A stretch of 64,000 nucleotides of DNA. Origin: Ornithobacterium rhinotracheale DSM 15997 (GTDB lineage Bacteria; Bacteroidota; Bacteroidia; Flavobacteriales; Weeksellaceae). Both the position numbers and the translations under genes were made by a program. The stretch is from contig NC_018016.1 in assembly GCF_000265465.1 (NCBI RefSeq), positions 2,160,001 to 2,224,000 of the forward strand, written 5' to 3'. Below the pieces are notes generated by a model. That model was not told the origin of the DNA. It made no database searches and saw nothing but the letters and a program-made list of their open reading frames with translations. Shown piece by piece: positions 20,987-31,200 of this stretch. How positions within the stretch are numbered: position 1 is the first letter of the stretch; each line of letters opens with the position of its first letter.

Positions 20987-22633
20987 TTAGTAGGCCGTTT
21001 TGTCGTAATATTTAGGATAAAAATTAATTCCTTTAAGTTTCCATTCGTCGAAATGATATTCATTTAATCTTTTTACAAAATCATCAAAATTCTTATTTTC
21101 GAGTGGCGTCCAAGCCATTTCTGCAAAGGCTTGCATGCGTGGATAAATCATGTATTCGTAGTGCAAGACAGAGGACATAAACTCCGTCCACACGGCAAAC
21201 TGAGTGCCTAGAACATATTTCTGTTGTTCAGGTGATAATTTATCCGAAGACGGATTATAAGCATACACCGCCTCGAGCGTATTGATCGAATATTTAGGAG
21301 CCCAATATTTGCCAATCTCGCTGCGATCTTGGTGTCTTATGAAATACAACGGATTACTTGGAGACATCACCACATCGTGTCCCATTTTTGCTGCAGCGAT
21401 TCCGCCCTTTTCTCCGCGCCAGCTCATCACCGTAGCCGATGGGGCTAGTCCACCCTCCAAGATTTCGTCCCAGCCGAGGAGTTTTCGGTGGTGTTTGGTT
21501 AAGAATTTCTCTATTCTTTTAACGAAATAACTTTGTAGCTCGTGTGTGTCTTTTAAATTTTCCTTTTTCATTCGAGCTTGGCAAAGCGTACAAGTTTCCC
21601 AATGTTTTTTATCCACCTCATCGCCCCCGATATGAATGTATTCCGACGGGAAAATTTCCATAACTTCTTTTAAAATATTTTCTAAAAAAGTGAAAGTTTC
21701 ATCTTTCCCCGCACAATACTCTAAATTAAACGAATCTCTGTATTCATCGGTATGATGTAAAATGGAATTTGGCGTTTTCTGAGCTTTTCCATTACAGCTA
21801 AATTGTGGATAAGCCGCCAAAGCTGCTCCGCTGTGTCCTGGCATTTCGATTTCAGGAATCACGGTAATGTTGCGTTCCTTGGCATACGCCACAATATCCT
21901 TGGCTTGCTCTTGTGTGTAGTAGCCGCCATAGAGATATTTTTCGCCCGTAGGCACCGTATCTTTTTGGTAAATTCGAGCTTTAGGGATTTCCATACGCCA
22001 AGCACCAATCTCTGTAAGCTTAGGATATTTTTTTATTTCCAAACGCCAGCCCTCGTTGTCGCACAAGTGCCATTGGAAAGTATTTACTTTATAAAAAGCC
22101 AACATATCAAGCGTTTGTTTAATGGCTTCGACCGAATAAAAATGACGACTCACATCGAGCATCATACCACGCCATTTATACCTTGGGTAATCTTTTATTT
22201 GTACACTTTGCACAATTAGCGGGGCATTGTTTCGCACCATTGGGAGCATTTGCAAAAGCGTTTGCACACCATAAAAAGCCCCCTCACGGCTATTGTATTT
22301 TATGGTAATTTTTTCGGGATTAATTTCAAGTTCATAGCCCTCTTTGCCGAGTGAAGTAGGAGCAGTTTGGCTAAAAACGATTACATTTTTACTAGGAGAT
22401 TTAGCATCTTTTAAATGGTAGCCCGAAATTTCCACCATTTTATTTTTAAAATATTGAACCAATTTTTGAGTATCAGCATCTTTCGGGTAGTTTATGCGTG
22501 TTTTTTCTGTAATCAAAAACGAGCCCTCGCCTTTGTGCAGTTCCACGGGTTTTGGAATAATGTGAAATTGAGCCATTGCCGTGCCTAGAAATAAGCACAG
22601 AATCATTGCCCCAAATGTTTTATAAAATTTCAT
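20987..22633 (-). CDS. GH20 beta-N-acetylhexosaminidase, exported
   Basis: The 548-aa protein has a signal peptide (MILCLFLGTAMAQ). N-terminal GH20b domain (about 20-140), then the GH20 barrel. The catalytic pair Asp338-Glu339 is in HIGGDEVDKKHW, which fits the substrate-assisted mechanism of the family. WRGEKGG and the WT(P/E) aromatic pocket near the C-terminus are also seen. It removes terminal GlcNAc or GalNAc. Upstream partner of the GH2 gene in one operon. Confidence 0.93.
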   Translation of the reverse strand: MKFYKTFGAMILCLFLGTAMAQFHIIPKPVELHKGEGSFLITEKTRINYPKDADTQKLVQYFKNKMVEISGYHLKDAKSPSKNVIVFSQTAPTSLGKEGYELEINPEKITIKYNSREGAFYGVQTLLQMLPMVRNNAPLIVQSVQIKDYPRYKWRGMMLDVSRHFYSVEAIKQTLDMLAFYKVNTFQWHLCDNEGWRLEIKKYPKLTEIGAWRMEIPKARIYQKDTVPTGEKYLYGGYYTQEQAKDIVAYAKERNITVIPEIEMPGHSGAALAAYPQFSCNGKAQKTPNSILHHTDEYRDSFNLEYCAGKDETFTFLENILKEVMEIFPSEYIHIGGDEVDKKHWETCTLCQARMKKENLKDTHELQSYFVKRIEKFLTKHHRKLLGWDEILEGGLAPSATVMSWRGEKGGIAAAKMGHDVVMSPSNPLYFIRHQDRSEIGKYWAPKYSINTLEAVYAYNPSSDKLSPEQQKYVLGTQFAVWTEFMSSVLHYEYMIYPRMQAFAEMAWTPLENKNFDDFVKRLNEYHFDEWKLKGINFYPKYYDKTAY

Positions 22634-22861
22634 ATTTTTTTAAACCTTAAAATACACAAATTTAATGAAAAAAAATTATTATCTCAATCCGAAATAACGC
22701 ATAAAACCGCAGAAAATCCCATTTTTGATATGATTTTTGGCAGGCTTTTAAAAATGATTAAAAAATGTATTTTTAACACTAAGTTTTAATTTCAATTCAT
22801 GGTAAATTAACCAAAAGCTAAAATCTAAGTTTTTTATTTTTATAAATTCGTTTTAAATAAT

Positions 22862-22869
22862 TATTTTTG
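22862..22869 (+). promoter_or_regulatory. Minus-7 box of serS
   Basis: TATTTTTG (consensus TAnnTTTG) 19 bases before the serS ATG. Identical to the box found in every CRISPR repeat of this window. Confidence 0.55.
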
Positions 22870-22888
22870 TTGAAAATTCAAGAATATT

Positions 22889-24151
22889 ATGCTACTTGTA
22901 AACGAGATTAGAGAGCAACGCGCTCGTATTGAGGAAGGTCTTAAAAAAAGAAATATCGAAGATTTAAGCTTTTTAGACCAAATTATTGAACAAGATGATA
23001 TAAGAAAACAAACTCAGTTTGAATTAGATAACGCACTTTCGGAATCCAACCAGCTTTCAAAGCAAATTGGCGAGCTTTTTAAATCTGGCAAGGCACAAGA
23101 AGCCAACGAACTTAAAGCTAAAACTGCGGATTTAAAAACTAAAACCAAAGAATTACAAGAGCAATTAAACGCTGCGAAACAGAAAGTGGAAGAATTATTA
23201 TTCCAAATTCCGAATGTTTTGCACGAGTCTGTTCCATTTGGGAAAGGCGAAAACGAGAATGTGGAAGAGTTCAGAAGTGGCGACGAATATGATAGAGAAG
23301 GGCTGCCACACTGGGAATTGGCTAAAAAATATAATTTAATCGATTTTGAATTAGGAACTAAAATCACGGGAGCAGGTTTCCCAGTTTATCGTGGAAAAGG
23401 TGCCGTGTTACAGCGTTCTTTGATCAATTATTTCTTAAACAAAAACACAGCCGCAGGCTATGAGGAGTTTCAAATGCCGCTTATGGTAAACGAGGCTTCG
23501 GCTCGCGGAACAGGGCAATTGCCTGACAAAGAAGCGCAAATGTATGAAGTGCCACTTGACGGATTTTATTTAATCCCGACAGCTGAGGTGCCTGTGACCA
23601 ATGTGTACCGCGATGTGATTTTGGAAGACAAAGATTTCCCGATTTTAATGACAGGTTACACGCCATGTTTCCGTCGTGAGGCAGGCTCTTATGGTAAAGA
23701 TGTGAGAGGGCTCAATCGTTTGCACCAATTTGACAAAGTAGAAATTGTGCGTATTGAAAAGCCAGAAAATTCTTATGCCGCTCTAGAGGAAATGAAAAAA
23801 CATGTCGCATCGATTTTAGATGAATTGGGCTTAACTTATAGAATTTTGCACCTTTGCGGTGGCGACACAGGATTTGCATCGGCGTCTACCTACGATTTTG
23901 AAGTTTGGTCTTCGGCACAAAAAAGATGGTTGGAGGTAAGTTCAGTTTCAAACTTTGAAACTTTCCAAGCCAATCGTTTAAAACTGAGATACAAAACCGA
24001 AAAAGGCACTGCACTTTGCCACACCTTAAACGGAAGTTCATTAGCTTTGCCACGCATCGTAGCGGCATTGCTTGAGCATTACCAAACCGAGGACGGAATC
24101 CAAATTCCAGAAGTATTGCAAGGACTTTGCGGTTTTGATGTGATTAAATAA
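22889..24151 (+). CDS. serS: Seryl-tRNA synthetase
   Basis: Class II aminoacyl-tRNA synthetase (420 aa) that charges tRNA-Ser. The N-terminal long coiled-coil arm spans about residues 1-110 (rich in Lys, Glu and Gln). Motif 2 appears as TPCFRREAGSYGKD and motif 3 as NGSSLALPRIVAALLEHYQ. The start MLLVNEIREQRARIEEGLKK matches the family N-terminus. Monocistronic with its own promoter and terminator. Confidence 0.97.
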   Translation: MLLVNEIREQRARIEEGLKKRNIEDLSFLDQIIEQDDIRKQTQFELDNALSESNQLSKQIGELFKSGKAQEANELKAKTADLKTKTKELQEQLNAAKQKVEELLFQIPNVLHESVPFGKGENENVEEFRSGDEYDREGLPHWELAKKYNLIDFELGTKITGAGFPVYRGKGAVLQRSLINYFLNKNTAAGYEEFQMPLMVNEASARGTGQLPDKEAQMYEVPLDGFYLIPTAEVPVTNVYRDVILEDKDFPILMTGYTPCFRREAGSYGKDVRGLNRLHQFDKVEIVRIEKPENSYAALEEMKKHVASILDELGLTYRILHLCGGDTGFASASTYDFEVWSSAQKRWLEVSSVSNFETFQANRLKLRYKTEKGTALCHTLNGSSLALPRIVAALLEHYQTEDGIQIPEVLQGLCGFDVIK

Positions 24152-24171
24152 ATTAAATCAATACACAAAAA

Positions 24172-24212
24172 ACAAAACGAAGATGAGAAGCGATTTTCAT
24201 CTTCGTTTTTTT
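24172..24212 (+). terminator. Intrinsic terminator of serS
   Basis: AAAACGAAGATGA and TCATCTTCGTTTT with a short loop, followed by a T-run. Confidence 0.85.
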
Positions 24213-24248
24213 ATGGTTTAAATTTTCCGATTCGGCTATTTCTAATCA

Positions 24249-24381
24249 GATTTTTATTCATATTTGTTATTCTGAATTAAATTCAGAATCTCTCTGTGCA
24301 TCGTTGAGACCCTGAATCAAGTTCAGGGTGACATGCGTGTCACAAGTTTTCGTAGTGTCCTTCCGAACTCGATTTGGAATC
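24249..24381. repeat. Dispersed intergenic repeat, copy B
   Basis: Same three-block layout as 12492-12650, including the CCCTGAA-loop-TTCAGGG stem. The 294-base gap between serS and the lipoprotein gene holds only this repeat and two terminators. Confidence 0.75.
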
Positions 24382-24393
24382 TCCCTATGAAAC

Positions 24394-24425
24394 AAAAAAA
24401 GCGTTCTCATAACGAGAACGCTTTA
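24394..24425 (-). terminator. Intrinsic terminator of the lipoprotein gene
   Basis: AAAGCGTTCTC and GAGAACGCTTT around a five-base loop, with a T-run on the minus strand. Confidence 0.85.
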
Positions 24426-24445
24426 AGTTTATTTGGACTTAAAAA

Positions 24446-25042
24446 TTATTTAGAAGTGTAAACAACTTTTGTATCACCTTGAACATACTCAGCAGTGTTA
24501 TCACCTTTGTTTGTCCAAGTTGTAGTGTCGTCTTTGTATTCAGCACCTTTAGCCCAAGCTTGAGTTTGTGGTAAAACAGTTGTTTGACCATCTTGCTCTA
24601 ATTTCACGAATAATTTATCTCCTTCGCTGTAGTAAGTAGCTTTGATGTCTTTAGCTCCTTCAGCAGAATACTCGTAAGAAAGTGGGCTGATTAATGTATA
24701 AGCTACATCACTTCCTACTTTATTTAAAGTTGATTCGTTTCCGTTTAGGCTTAAAGTATAAGCATCGTTGCTGTAAACTTCACCTTCTTTTTTAAGCTCA
24801 ACTGGCTCAGCATCACCTACTTTTAAAGTAGCAGTTTCACCTTTTACCTCTGCAGTAACAAAGTCTCCAGTGTCGCTAGCTTTAAATACATAAGGGATAA
24901 CCTCTGCAGGTGTAGCTTCCTCAGCTTGTTGTACTTGTTCTGTTGTAGTTGTGTTTTCTTCTTGCGCAGCTGCGTTATCTTTTTTCGAACAGCTAAATAC
25001 CAAAAGGCTCGCAAATGTGATTGCTAAAACTGATTTTTTCAT
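24446..25042 (-). CDS. Lipoprotein with MliC-like (lysozyme-inhibitor-type) repeats
   Basis: The 198-aa protein has lipobox LLVFSC (Cys18) and an acidic, Gln/Thr-rich linker to about residue 45. Two similar beta-rich parts follow. The second contains WAKGAEYKDDTTTWTNKGDN, which resembles the MliC/PliC signature (SGxGxRY....WWTKGDEA) of c-type lysozyme inhibitors. The disulfide cysteines of classic MliC are missing. If the likeness holds, it would protect peptidoglycan from host lysozyme at the outer membrane, but this is a pattern match by eye. Strong codon bias and its own terminator suggest high expression. Confidence 0.55.
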   Translation of the reverse strand: MKKSVLAITFASLLVFSCSKKDNAAAQEENTTTTEQVQQAEEATPAEVIPYVFKASDTGDFVTAEVKGETATLKVGDAEPVELKKEGEVYSNDAYTLSLNGNESTLNKVGSDVAYTLISPLSYEYSAEGAKDIKATYYSEGDKLFVKLEQDGQTTVLPQTQAWAKGAEYKDDTTTWTNKGDNTAEYVQGDTKVVYTSK

Positions 25043-25184
25043 CTTTCTTGTAATTTTGAATTAATAATTGTTTTAAAATTTAGTTAAACGCAAATCATCA
25101 ATTTTTAATTTTAATTTGACAATTCACACCCAACTTAGTGCATTTTTTGTGCCAAAAATGAATGAGGCAATAAACTTTATTGCT

Positions 25185-25192
25185 TATCTTTG
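25185..25192 (+). promoter_or_regulatory. Minus-7 box of prfC
   Basis: TATCTTTG, 19 bases before the ATG at 25212. Its position inside the longest open frame argues for the downstream start. Confidence 0.5.
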
Positions 25193-25211
25193 CGCCAAAT
25201 TTATAGTTAAA

Positions 25212-26804
25212 ATGTCTAAACTACTTGAAAAAGAGATAAATAAAAGAAAAACTTTTGGGATAATTTCACACCCAGATGCGGGAAAAACTACACTTACAGA
25301 AAAGCTTTTGCTCTTCGGTGGAGCGATTCAAGAGGCGGGGGCGGTAAAATCCAACAAGATTAAAAAGTCTGCCACTTCCGATTTTATGGAAATCGAACGC
25401 CAGAGAGGTATTTCCGTAGCAACTTCGGTGCTTGCTTTTGAATATAGAGATAAGAAAATCAATATTCTAGACACGCCTGGTCACAAGGATTTTGCCGAAG
25501 ATACTTATCGTACACTCACTGCAGTAGATAGTGTGATTGTCGTGATAGATGTGGCAAAAGGGGTGGAGGAACAAACCGAAAAATTGGTAGAGGTTTGCCG
25601 TATGCGTAATATCCCGATGCTAGTGTTTATCAATAAATTAGATAGAGAAGGGAAAGATGCTTTTGATTTGCTTGATGAGGTGGAGCAAAAATTAAACCTT
25701 TCGGTTACGCCACTTTCTTGGCCAATTGGAATGGGGGAGCGTTTCCAAGGGATTTATAGCATTTACGAGAAAAACATTCAATTGTTTAGTGCTCAAAACA
25801 AACAAAAAGTGAGCGAAGCCATTGAGTTTGAAGATATCAACAATCCAGAATTAGATGAAATCATCGGAGAAGAAGCCGCTGAAACTTTGCGCGAAGAGCT
25901 TGATTTAATCGATGGGGTGTATCCTGCTTTTGATAGCGAAGCCTATTTAAAAGGCGAGTTGCAGCCAGTGTTTTTTGGTTCGGCTTTAAATAATTTTGGA
26001 GTAAAAGAATTGCTTGATGCCTTTATAGATATTGCGCCAAACCCAATGCCTAAGCAGAGCGATACTCGTTTGGTGGAGCCCAATGAAGATAAATTTACGG
26101 GTTTTGTGTTTAAAATTCATGCCAATATGGATCCTAAACACCGTGACAGATTGGCATTTGTTAAAGTGGTGTCAGGCAAATTTGAGAGAAATAAGCCGTA
26201 TTTGCATGTTCGCCAAGACAAAAACTTAAAATTCAGTAGTCCGAATGCGTTTTTTGCAGACAAAAAGGAAATTATAGATGAAAGTTTCCCAGGCGACATT
26301 GTAGGATTGCACGATACAGGAAATTTCAGAATTGGGGATACGCTTACCGAGGGCGAAAAATTGAATTTTAAGGGGATTCCGAGTTTCTCGCCAGAGCATT
26401 TTAGATATGTAAACAATGCCGACCCGATGAAGGCAAAGCAGTTTGAAAAAGGGATAGACCAGCTAATGGATGAAGGGGTGGCTCAGCTCTTTACTCTTGA
26501 ATACAACAATCGTAAAATCATCGGTACCGTGGGAGCTTTGCAGTTTGAAGTAATCGAATACCGCCTAGAACACGAATACAATGCTAAGGTGTCTTACGAA
26601 AACATCAATATCCACAAAGCTTGCTGGGTGGAATGCGAAGACGAAAAATCAGAAGAATTCCAAGATTTCTTGCGTGTGAAACAAAAGTATCTTGCCAGAG
26701 ATAAATATAACCAGTTGGTGTTCTTGGCAGATAGTGCGTTTACCATTCAAATGACGCAACAGAAGTACCCAAGCATTCAATTGCACATGGTGAGTGAATT
26801 TTAA
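25212..26804 (+). CDS. prfC: Peptide chain release factor 3
   Basis: Translational GTPase (531 aa) that recycles RF1/RF2 from the ribosome after termination. G1 is GIISHPDAGKTT, the switch region includes EIERQRGISV, G3 is DTPGHKDFAED and G4 is NKLDREG. An EF-G-like domain II and the RF3 C-terminal domain follow. The frame is open 96 bases further up, but that extension has no family likeness and spans a promoter box, so MSKLLEKEINKRKTFG is taken as the N-terminus. Confidence 0.95.
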   Translation: MSKLLEKEINKRKTFGIISHPDAGKTTLTEKLLLFGGAIQEAGAVKSNKIKKSATSDFMEIERQRGISVATSVLAFEYRDKKINILDTPGHKDFAEDTYRTLTAVDSVIVVIDVAKGVEEQTEKLVEVCRMRNIPMLVFINKLDREGKDAFDLLDEVEQKLNLSVTPLSWPIGMGERFQGIYSIYEKNIQLFSAQNKQKVSEAIEFEDINNPELDEIIGEEAAETLREELDLIDGVYPAFDSEAYLKGELQPVFFGSALNNFGVKELLDAFIDIAPNPMPKQSDTRLVEPNEDKFTGFVFKIHANMDPKHRDRLAFVKVVSGKFERNKPYLHVRQDKNLKFSSPNAFFADKKEIIDESFPGDIVGLHDTGNFRIGDTLTEGEKLNFKGIPSFSPEHFRYVNNADPMKAKQFEKGIDQLMDEGVAQLFTLEYNNRKIIGTVGALQFEVIEYRLEHEYNAKVSYENINIHKACWVECEDEKSEEFQDFLRVKQKYLARDKYNQLVFLADSAFTIQMTQQKYPSIQLHMVSEF

Positions 26805-26835
26805 AAAATAGGATTTTAATATATTTTTAAATATA

Positions 26836-26877
26836 AAAAACCGTTTCAAAATTATATTTGAAACGGTTTCTTTTTTT
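26836..26877. terminator. Bidirectional intrinsic terminator
   Basis: AAACCGTTTCAAA pairs with TTTGAAACGGTTT, with A and T tracts on the outer sides. Serves prfC and, on the other strand, the susD operon. Confidence 0.85.
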
Positions 26878-26897
26878 GGGTATTAAGTCTTAAAAAA

Positions 26898-28223
26898 TTA
26901 TTGCAAAAATGGATTTTCTTGTCGAGCACTTTTTGGGAAAGCAATCGTATAGCGAGGATCGTTCTTTTGCAAAATTCTTTCTACATCGTTGTAAGTATGT
27001 TTGATTTCTTTTTGGTCGTTTCGGCGTAAATCAAACCAGCGATAGCCCTCGAAAGCTACTTCGCGTTGGCGTTCGTTCATAAATTCTGTCCAAAGATTTT
27101 CTCCACTTAAAGAATTTAATTTTTCACTGAATTTTTTAAGCCCTTCAGCATTGTAGCGAGTTTTAGCCAATTGGTTTAAAACTTCTTTGGCTTCGCCTTC
27201 TTGCTTTAATTTCAAAAGTGCTTCCGCTTTTACGAGCATAATTTCTCCAATTCTAAAAGAGCATTTAAAATCGGTATTATTGCCTTTTACAGTTTGGTAT
27301 TTGTCGCTGTCTTTTACTGGTGCATAATAAAGCGAAAATCTTAAATCATCTTTTTGGTCGTAAAGATTTAGCAAATCCTTGCTCACAAAAGCCAATTGTC
27401 TTACTTTGCTATCTATGGCGTAATCCAGTGCCATGATGTTTTCTGGCGAACTTACTTGGTTGGGCAAAATGTTATCTTCATTTTTATTTAAATCAAGCAA
27501 ATTGCTATTTTTAGCCAAAACTTTGTTGGCATAATCAATAGATTTCTGCCATTCGCCTTTGTATAAAGCCACACGAGAAATCAGTGCATTGAGCGAAATT
27601 TTAGAAAAACGATAAGGCGTTTTGCCATCCGCTTTTTCAATTTGCATTAGACTTTCGGCCTTGGCTAAATCATCTTCAATCAAAGCATAAATTTTAGCAA
27701 TACTCTCTGGTCTGTTTTCCTTTTCCAGATCGGTTGCCAGCACAATTGGGACACCTTTTTCTTCGGTATTTTGTGCATTATAAGGTTTTGCAAAAAGATT
27801 CACTAGTTCAAAGTAAGTGTAGGCACGCAGTGCATGCGCTTCGGCAAGGAGCTGTTTTTGTTCCTCGTTGCTTTGCAGTTTTCCTACATGATTGATGACC
27901 TCGTTGGTATAAAAAATACTTCTGTACAAAAGATCGTAGCTGAATTCTGAAGTTTCTGCGTCATAATCTCTATCGTTCCAGAGGAAGATATCTTTGTAAT
28001 TATTGGCAGAAAAATCTTTAGGATTTATCTCCAATTCATCGGTGCGAACACTGGTTTTGCTTTTATCATTGGGAAAAGCATTGTAGCCCGAGGTGAGCAA
28101 TTCGCGATATTCCTGCAAAGTGCTGGGAATTACACGGTCTTTGGGCTGAATGTCTAAATAATCATCACACGAAATCATCGCAAAAGATGAAATAAGACTT
28201 AATGTTATAAGTAGTTTTTTCAT
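26898..28223 (-). CDS. SusD/RagB-family outer-membrane nutrient-binding lipoprotein
   Basis: Surface lipoprotein (441 aa) that caps the SusC transporter. Signal with lipobox FAMISC (Cys19), then DDYLDIQPKDRV, the classic SusD start. TPR-like helices follow (HALRAYTYFELVNLFAKPY) and the RagB/SusD C-terminal region with WTEFMNERQREVAFEGYRWF. Sixteen bases after susC. The substrate is unknown; the protease gene upstream favours peptides or glycopeptides over plain polysaccharide. Confidence 0.93.
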   Translation of the reverse strand: MKKLLITLSLISSFAMISCDDYLDIQPKDRVIPSTLQEYRELLTSGYNAFPNDKSKTSVRTDELEINPKDFSANNYKDIFLWNDRDYDAETSEFSYDLLYRSIFYTNEVINHVGKLQSNEEQKQLLAEAHALRAYTYFELVNLFAKPYNAQNTEEKGVPIVLATDLEKENRPESIAKIYALIEDDLAKAESLMQIEKADGKTPYRFSKISLNALISRVALYKGEWQKSIDYANKVLAKNSNLLDLNKNEDNILPNQVSSPENIMALDYAIDSKVRQLAFVSKDLLNLYDQKDDLRFSLYYAPVKDSDKYQTVKGNNTDFKCSFRIGEIMLVKAEALLKLKQEGEAKEVLNQLAKTRYNAEGLKKFSEKLNSLSGENLWTEFMNERQREVAFEGYRWFDLRRNDQKEIKHTYNDVERILQKNDPRYTIAFPKSARQENPFLQ

Positions 28224-28239
28224 GATTAAATTCTAATTT

Positions 28240-31200
28240 TTAAAATTGAAGATTAAAGCCAACGGTTACCGATTTTTGAATAGGTTGAGCGTAGATGCTT
28301 CCATAAGTTTCTGGATCAAAATAGTTTTTGTGCCCATTGCTGATGACAAAAAGATTTCGCCCTTCTACCGTAAATTTTACATTAGAAATTCCCGCTTGTT
28401 TCACCCATTCTTTAGGGAAATTGTAGCCCAATCGGATGCTGGTAAATCTAAAGTAGCTCAAGTCCTTAGCCAAATTTTGGAACGCATAATAGGTGTTCAT
28501 ATCATCTACACCGCCAAACCAGTTGTAGGCATTTCCTGCCTCTGGCGTATCACGACCGATGATTCTTGGCAAGCTGCTGCTTGTGTTTTCTGGAGACCAA
28601 GCGTTTAGGATTTCGTTTTGGTAATTCTGTCCAGGGTCTACTTGCGTAAAGTTGTACGACGGCTGAGCCAGCACGGTTTTCTTAATCACAAATGTTCCAG
28701 AAATGCCAAATTCAAAGTTTTTATAGCTAAAGTTATTAGACAATCCTCCAAACCATTTTGGGCTGTTGTAGCCTTGGTATTGGAATAAAGCTAAACGCTG
28801 TGTTTCGTTCAAATTTGATTGAACGAAATATCCAGGCATAAAGGCTGCATAAGGATCTTCTAGAGCAAAGAAATCATTGGTAGAAACGATTTTTCCATCT
28901 TTTTCAAACACAGGCAATCCATTTTTGTCGAGTCCCGCAAATGGCACTGTCCAGATGGCGTCGTTTGGTTTGTTTAAGCCCAAAGGTCTTTTCTGGTTCG
29001 GGCTTGGTTGCGCCGAGATTAATTCATTCTTATTGGTACTGATGTTAAATGAAGTTGTCCATCTAAAATCTTCGGTCGAAATGTTGGTTGTATTGATCCC
29101 GATTTCAAAACCGCGATTGGTGATAGAGCCATAGTTAATCGATGTACTGGTAAACCCTGTTTCTTGTGGTAGATTTTTAAGCGTGATTAGATCTGTACTT
29201 TTTCTATCATACCAGTCTAAAACTAAATTCACTCGGTTTCTGAACAAGCCTAAATCCAATCCAAAACCTAAATTTTCGGTTTTTTCCCAGCGTAATTTGT
29301 CGTTTGGTGGAGATAGCACCACGATTGTATTTTCCGTGTTGCCTTGCGTGATGCTGGCAGTGGAGTAGTTTCCGATTACAAATGGTGAAGTGCTCTTGTC
29401 GATGTTTCCTTGGAAACCGTAAGAAGTTCTTAATCTTAAATTAGAAATTACTTCTTTGGCAGGTTCAAAGAAAGCTTCGTTCGAAACATTCCATGCCCCC
29501 GCAACCGACCAAATTGGTAAATATTTATACTTTGGATCTACGCCAAATAGGTTAGAGCCATCATATCTTAAACTACCAAACACGGTATAGCGGTTGTCGT
29601 AAGTGTACGATGCTGTCCCGAAAAACGAAACATAAGCATTTTCGTATTCAAGATTTTTGAAAGGGCGATAATTTTCGTCCAACGCATCAGATGAATTTCT
29701 AAAAATCACAGGAATGTTGTTTAAATTTCTATCATTGTAACCAAATGTATTGGTATTAATGATTTCCTTTTTATCCTTTCTGATTTCAATCCCTGCCAAA
29801 CCACTCAATTCGCTTTTGCCTATTTTTTTCTCTAGGTTTAGTGAGTTTCTCCACATATAGTTGAAGAAATCCGTGCTGCTGTTTTTCAAAATTCCGCCCA
29901 GTGGCAACCAGTATTTATTGGTTTTTGTGCTGGAATCGTAATAGCGTGTTCCTGCCACATAAGCACGATTGTAGTATGAATTTTCGTTGGCGTATTTTTC
30001 GCTGCGGTTGCGCTCAACTTGCAAGCCTAAAAGCGAGTTGAAAGTGATACCTTTAGTGATTTTGTATTCCAAATCGAAGTTAGACATCATTTGCAAAGTT
30101 TTCAGCGTGTTTTGGGTATTTTCACGCTCTTCAATAATATTGAATTTCACAAAATCTGAGTCCGTTCTTAAATTCGGATTAATGTTTTCGTCATAGGCAT
30201 AGCTTCCATCTGCATTGTAAATCAATTGGTACGGATTCACCACTCTTGAGTAATAATTAGGATTGGTAAATGCGCCAGCATCGGTTAAATATTTATTTTG
30301 TATGATCGAAGCTCCCAAAATAGAAACGCCTAATTTGATTTTATCATTGATTTTAAAATCATCTTTTAAAGTTAAATTAAAACGCTTAAAACCTACCTGT
30401 TGCAAAGAAGCTTTCTCATCATAATAGCCCAGCGAGAAATAATAATTATTTCTATCTCCGCCGCCTGAAATCGACGCAGAATACTGCTGGTTGATCGATG
30501 TGCGATACAACTCTTTCCACCAATCAATTTGGTTATTTCTAAGAGCATTGATTTTAGCCAAAGTCTCGGCAGAAAGTTCCTTGCCGTTTTTATAATTATC
30601 AAGTTCGTTGGCGGCTGAAATGATTCTTGCTACATCGCCGTTTCCACTTCTAAAGCTTAAATCTTTTCTTTTAGCCAGAGCCAATTCAAAATCCACTTTT
30701 TCATTAGTGTTTAAAAGATTGATTCGATTGAAATCTGGCATAAAGTTGATGAAAGTATTGGCAGTAATATTGATGTTTAAATTTCCTTTTTTACCACGCT
30801 TTGTCACCACATTGATCACTCCATTTGCTGCACGCGCTCCGTAGATAGATGTTGCCGAAGCGTCTTTTAAAATTGTGATAGACTCAATGTCATCTGGGTT
30901 CAGTCCTGCGATTGAGTAGTTTCTTAAATCATCGAGGTTGTTTTTATCTTTCAAGTTTGGAACATCATTGCCTTCCATTGGCACGCCATCAATCACCCAA
31001 AGCGGATCTTTCACACCATTGAGCGATGAATTTCCACGAATCTGAATGCTTGAAAGTTGCCCAGGCGAGCCCGTTTGTGGCGTGATTGAAACTCCCGCAG
31101 CTTGTCCCTGCAACATTTGGTCTACGCTAGAAACCCCTTTTTGATTGATTTTATCCATGGAAATATCTACCACAGAAGAGGTCAATTTTCTTTTTTCGAT

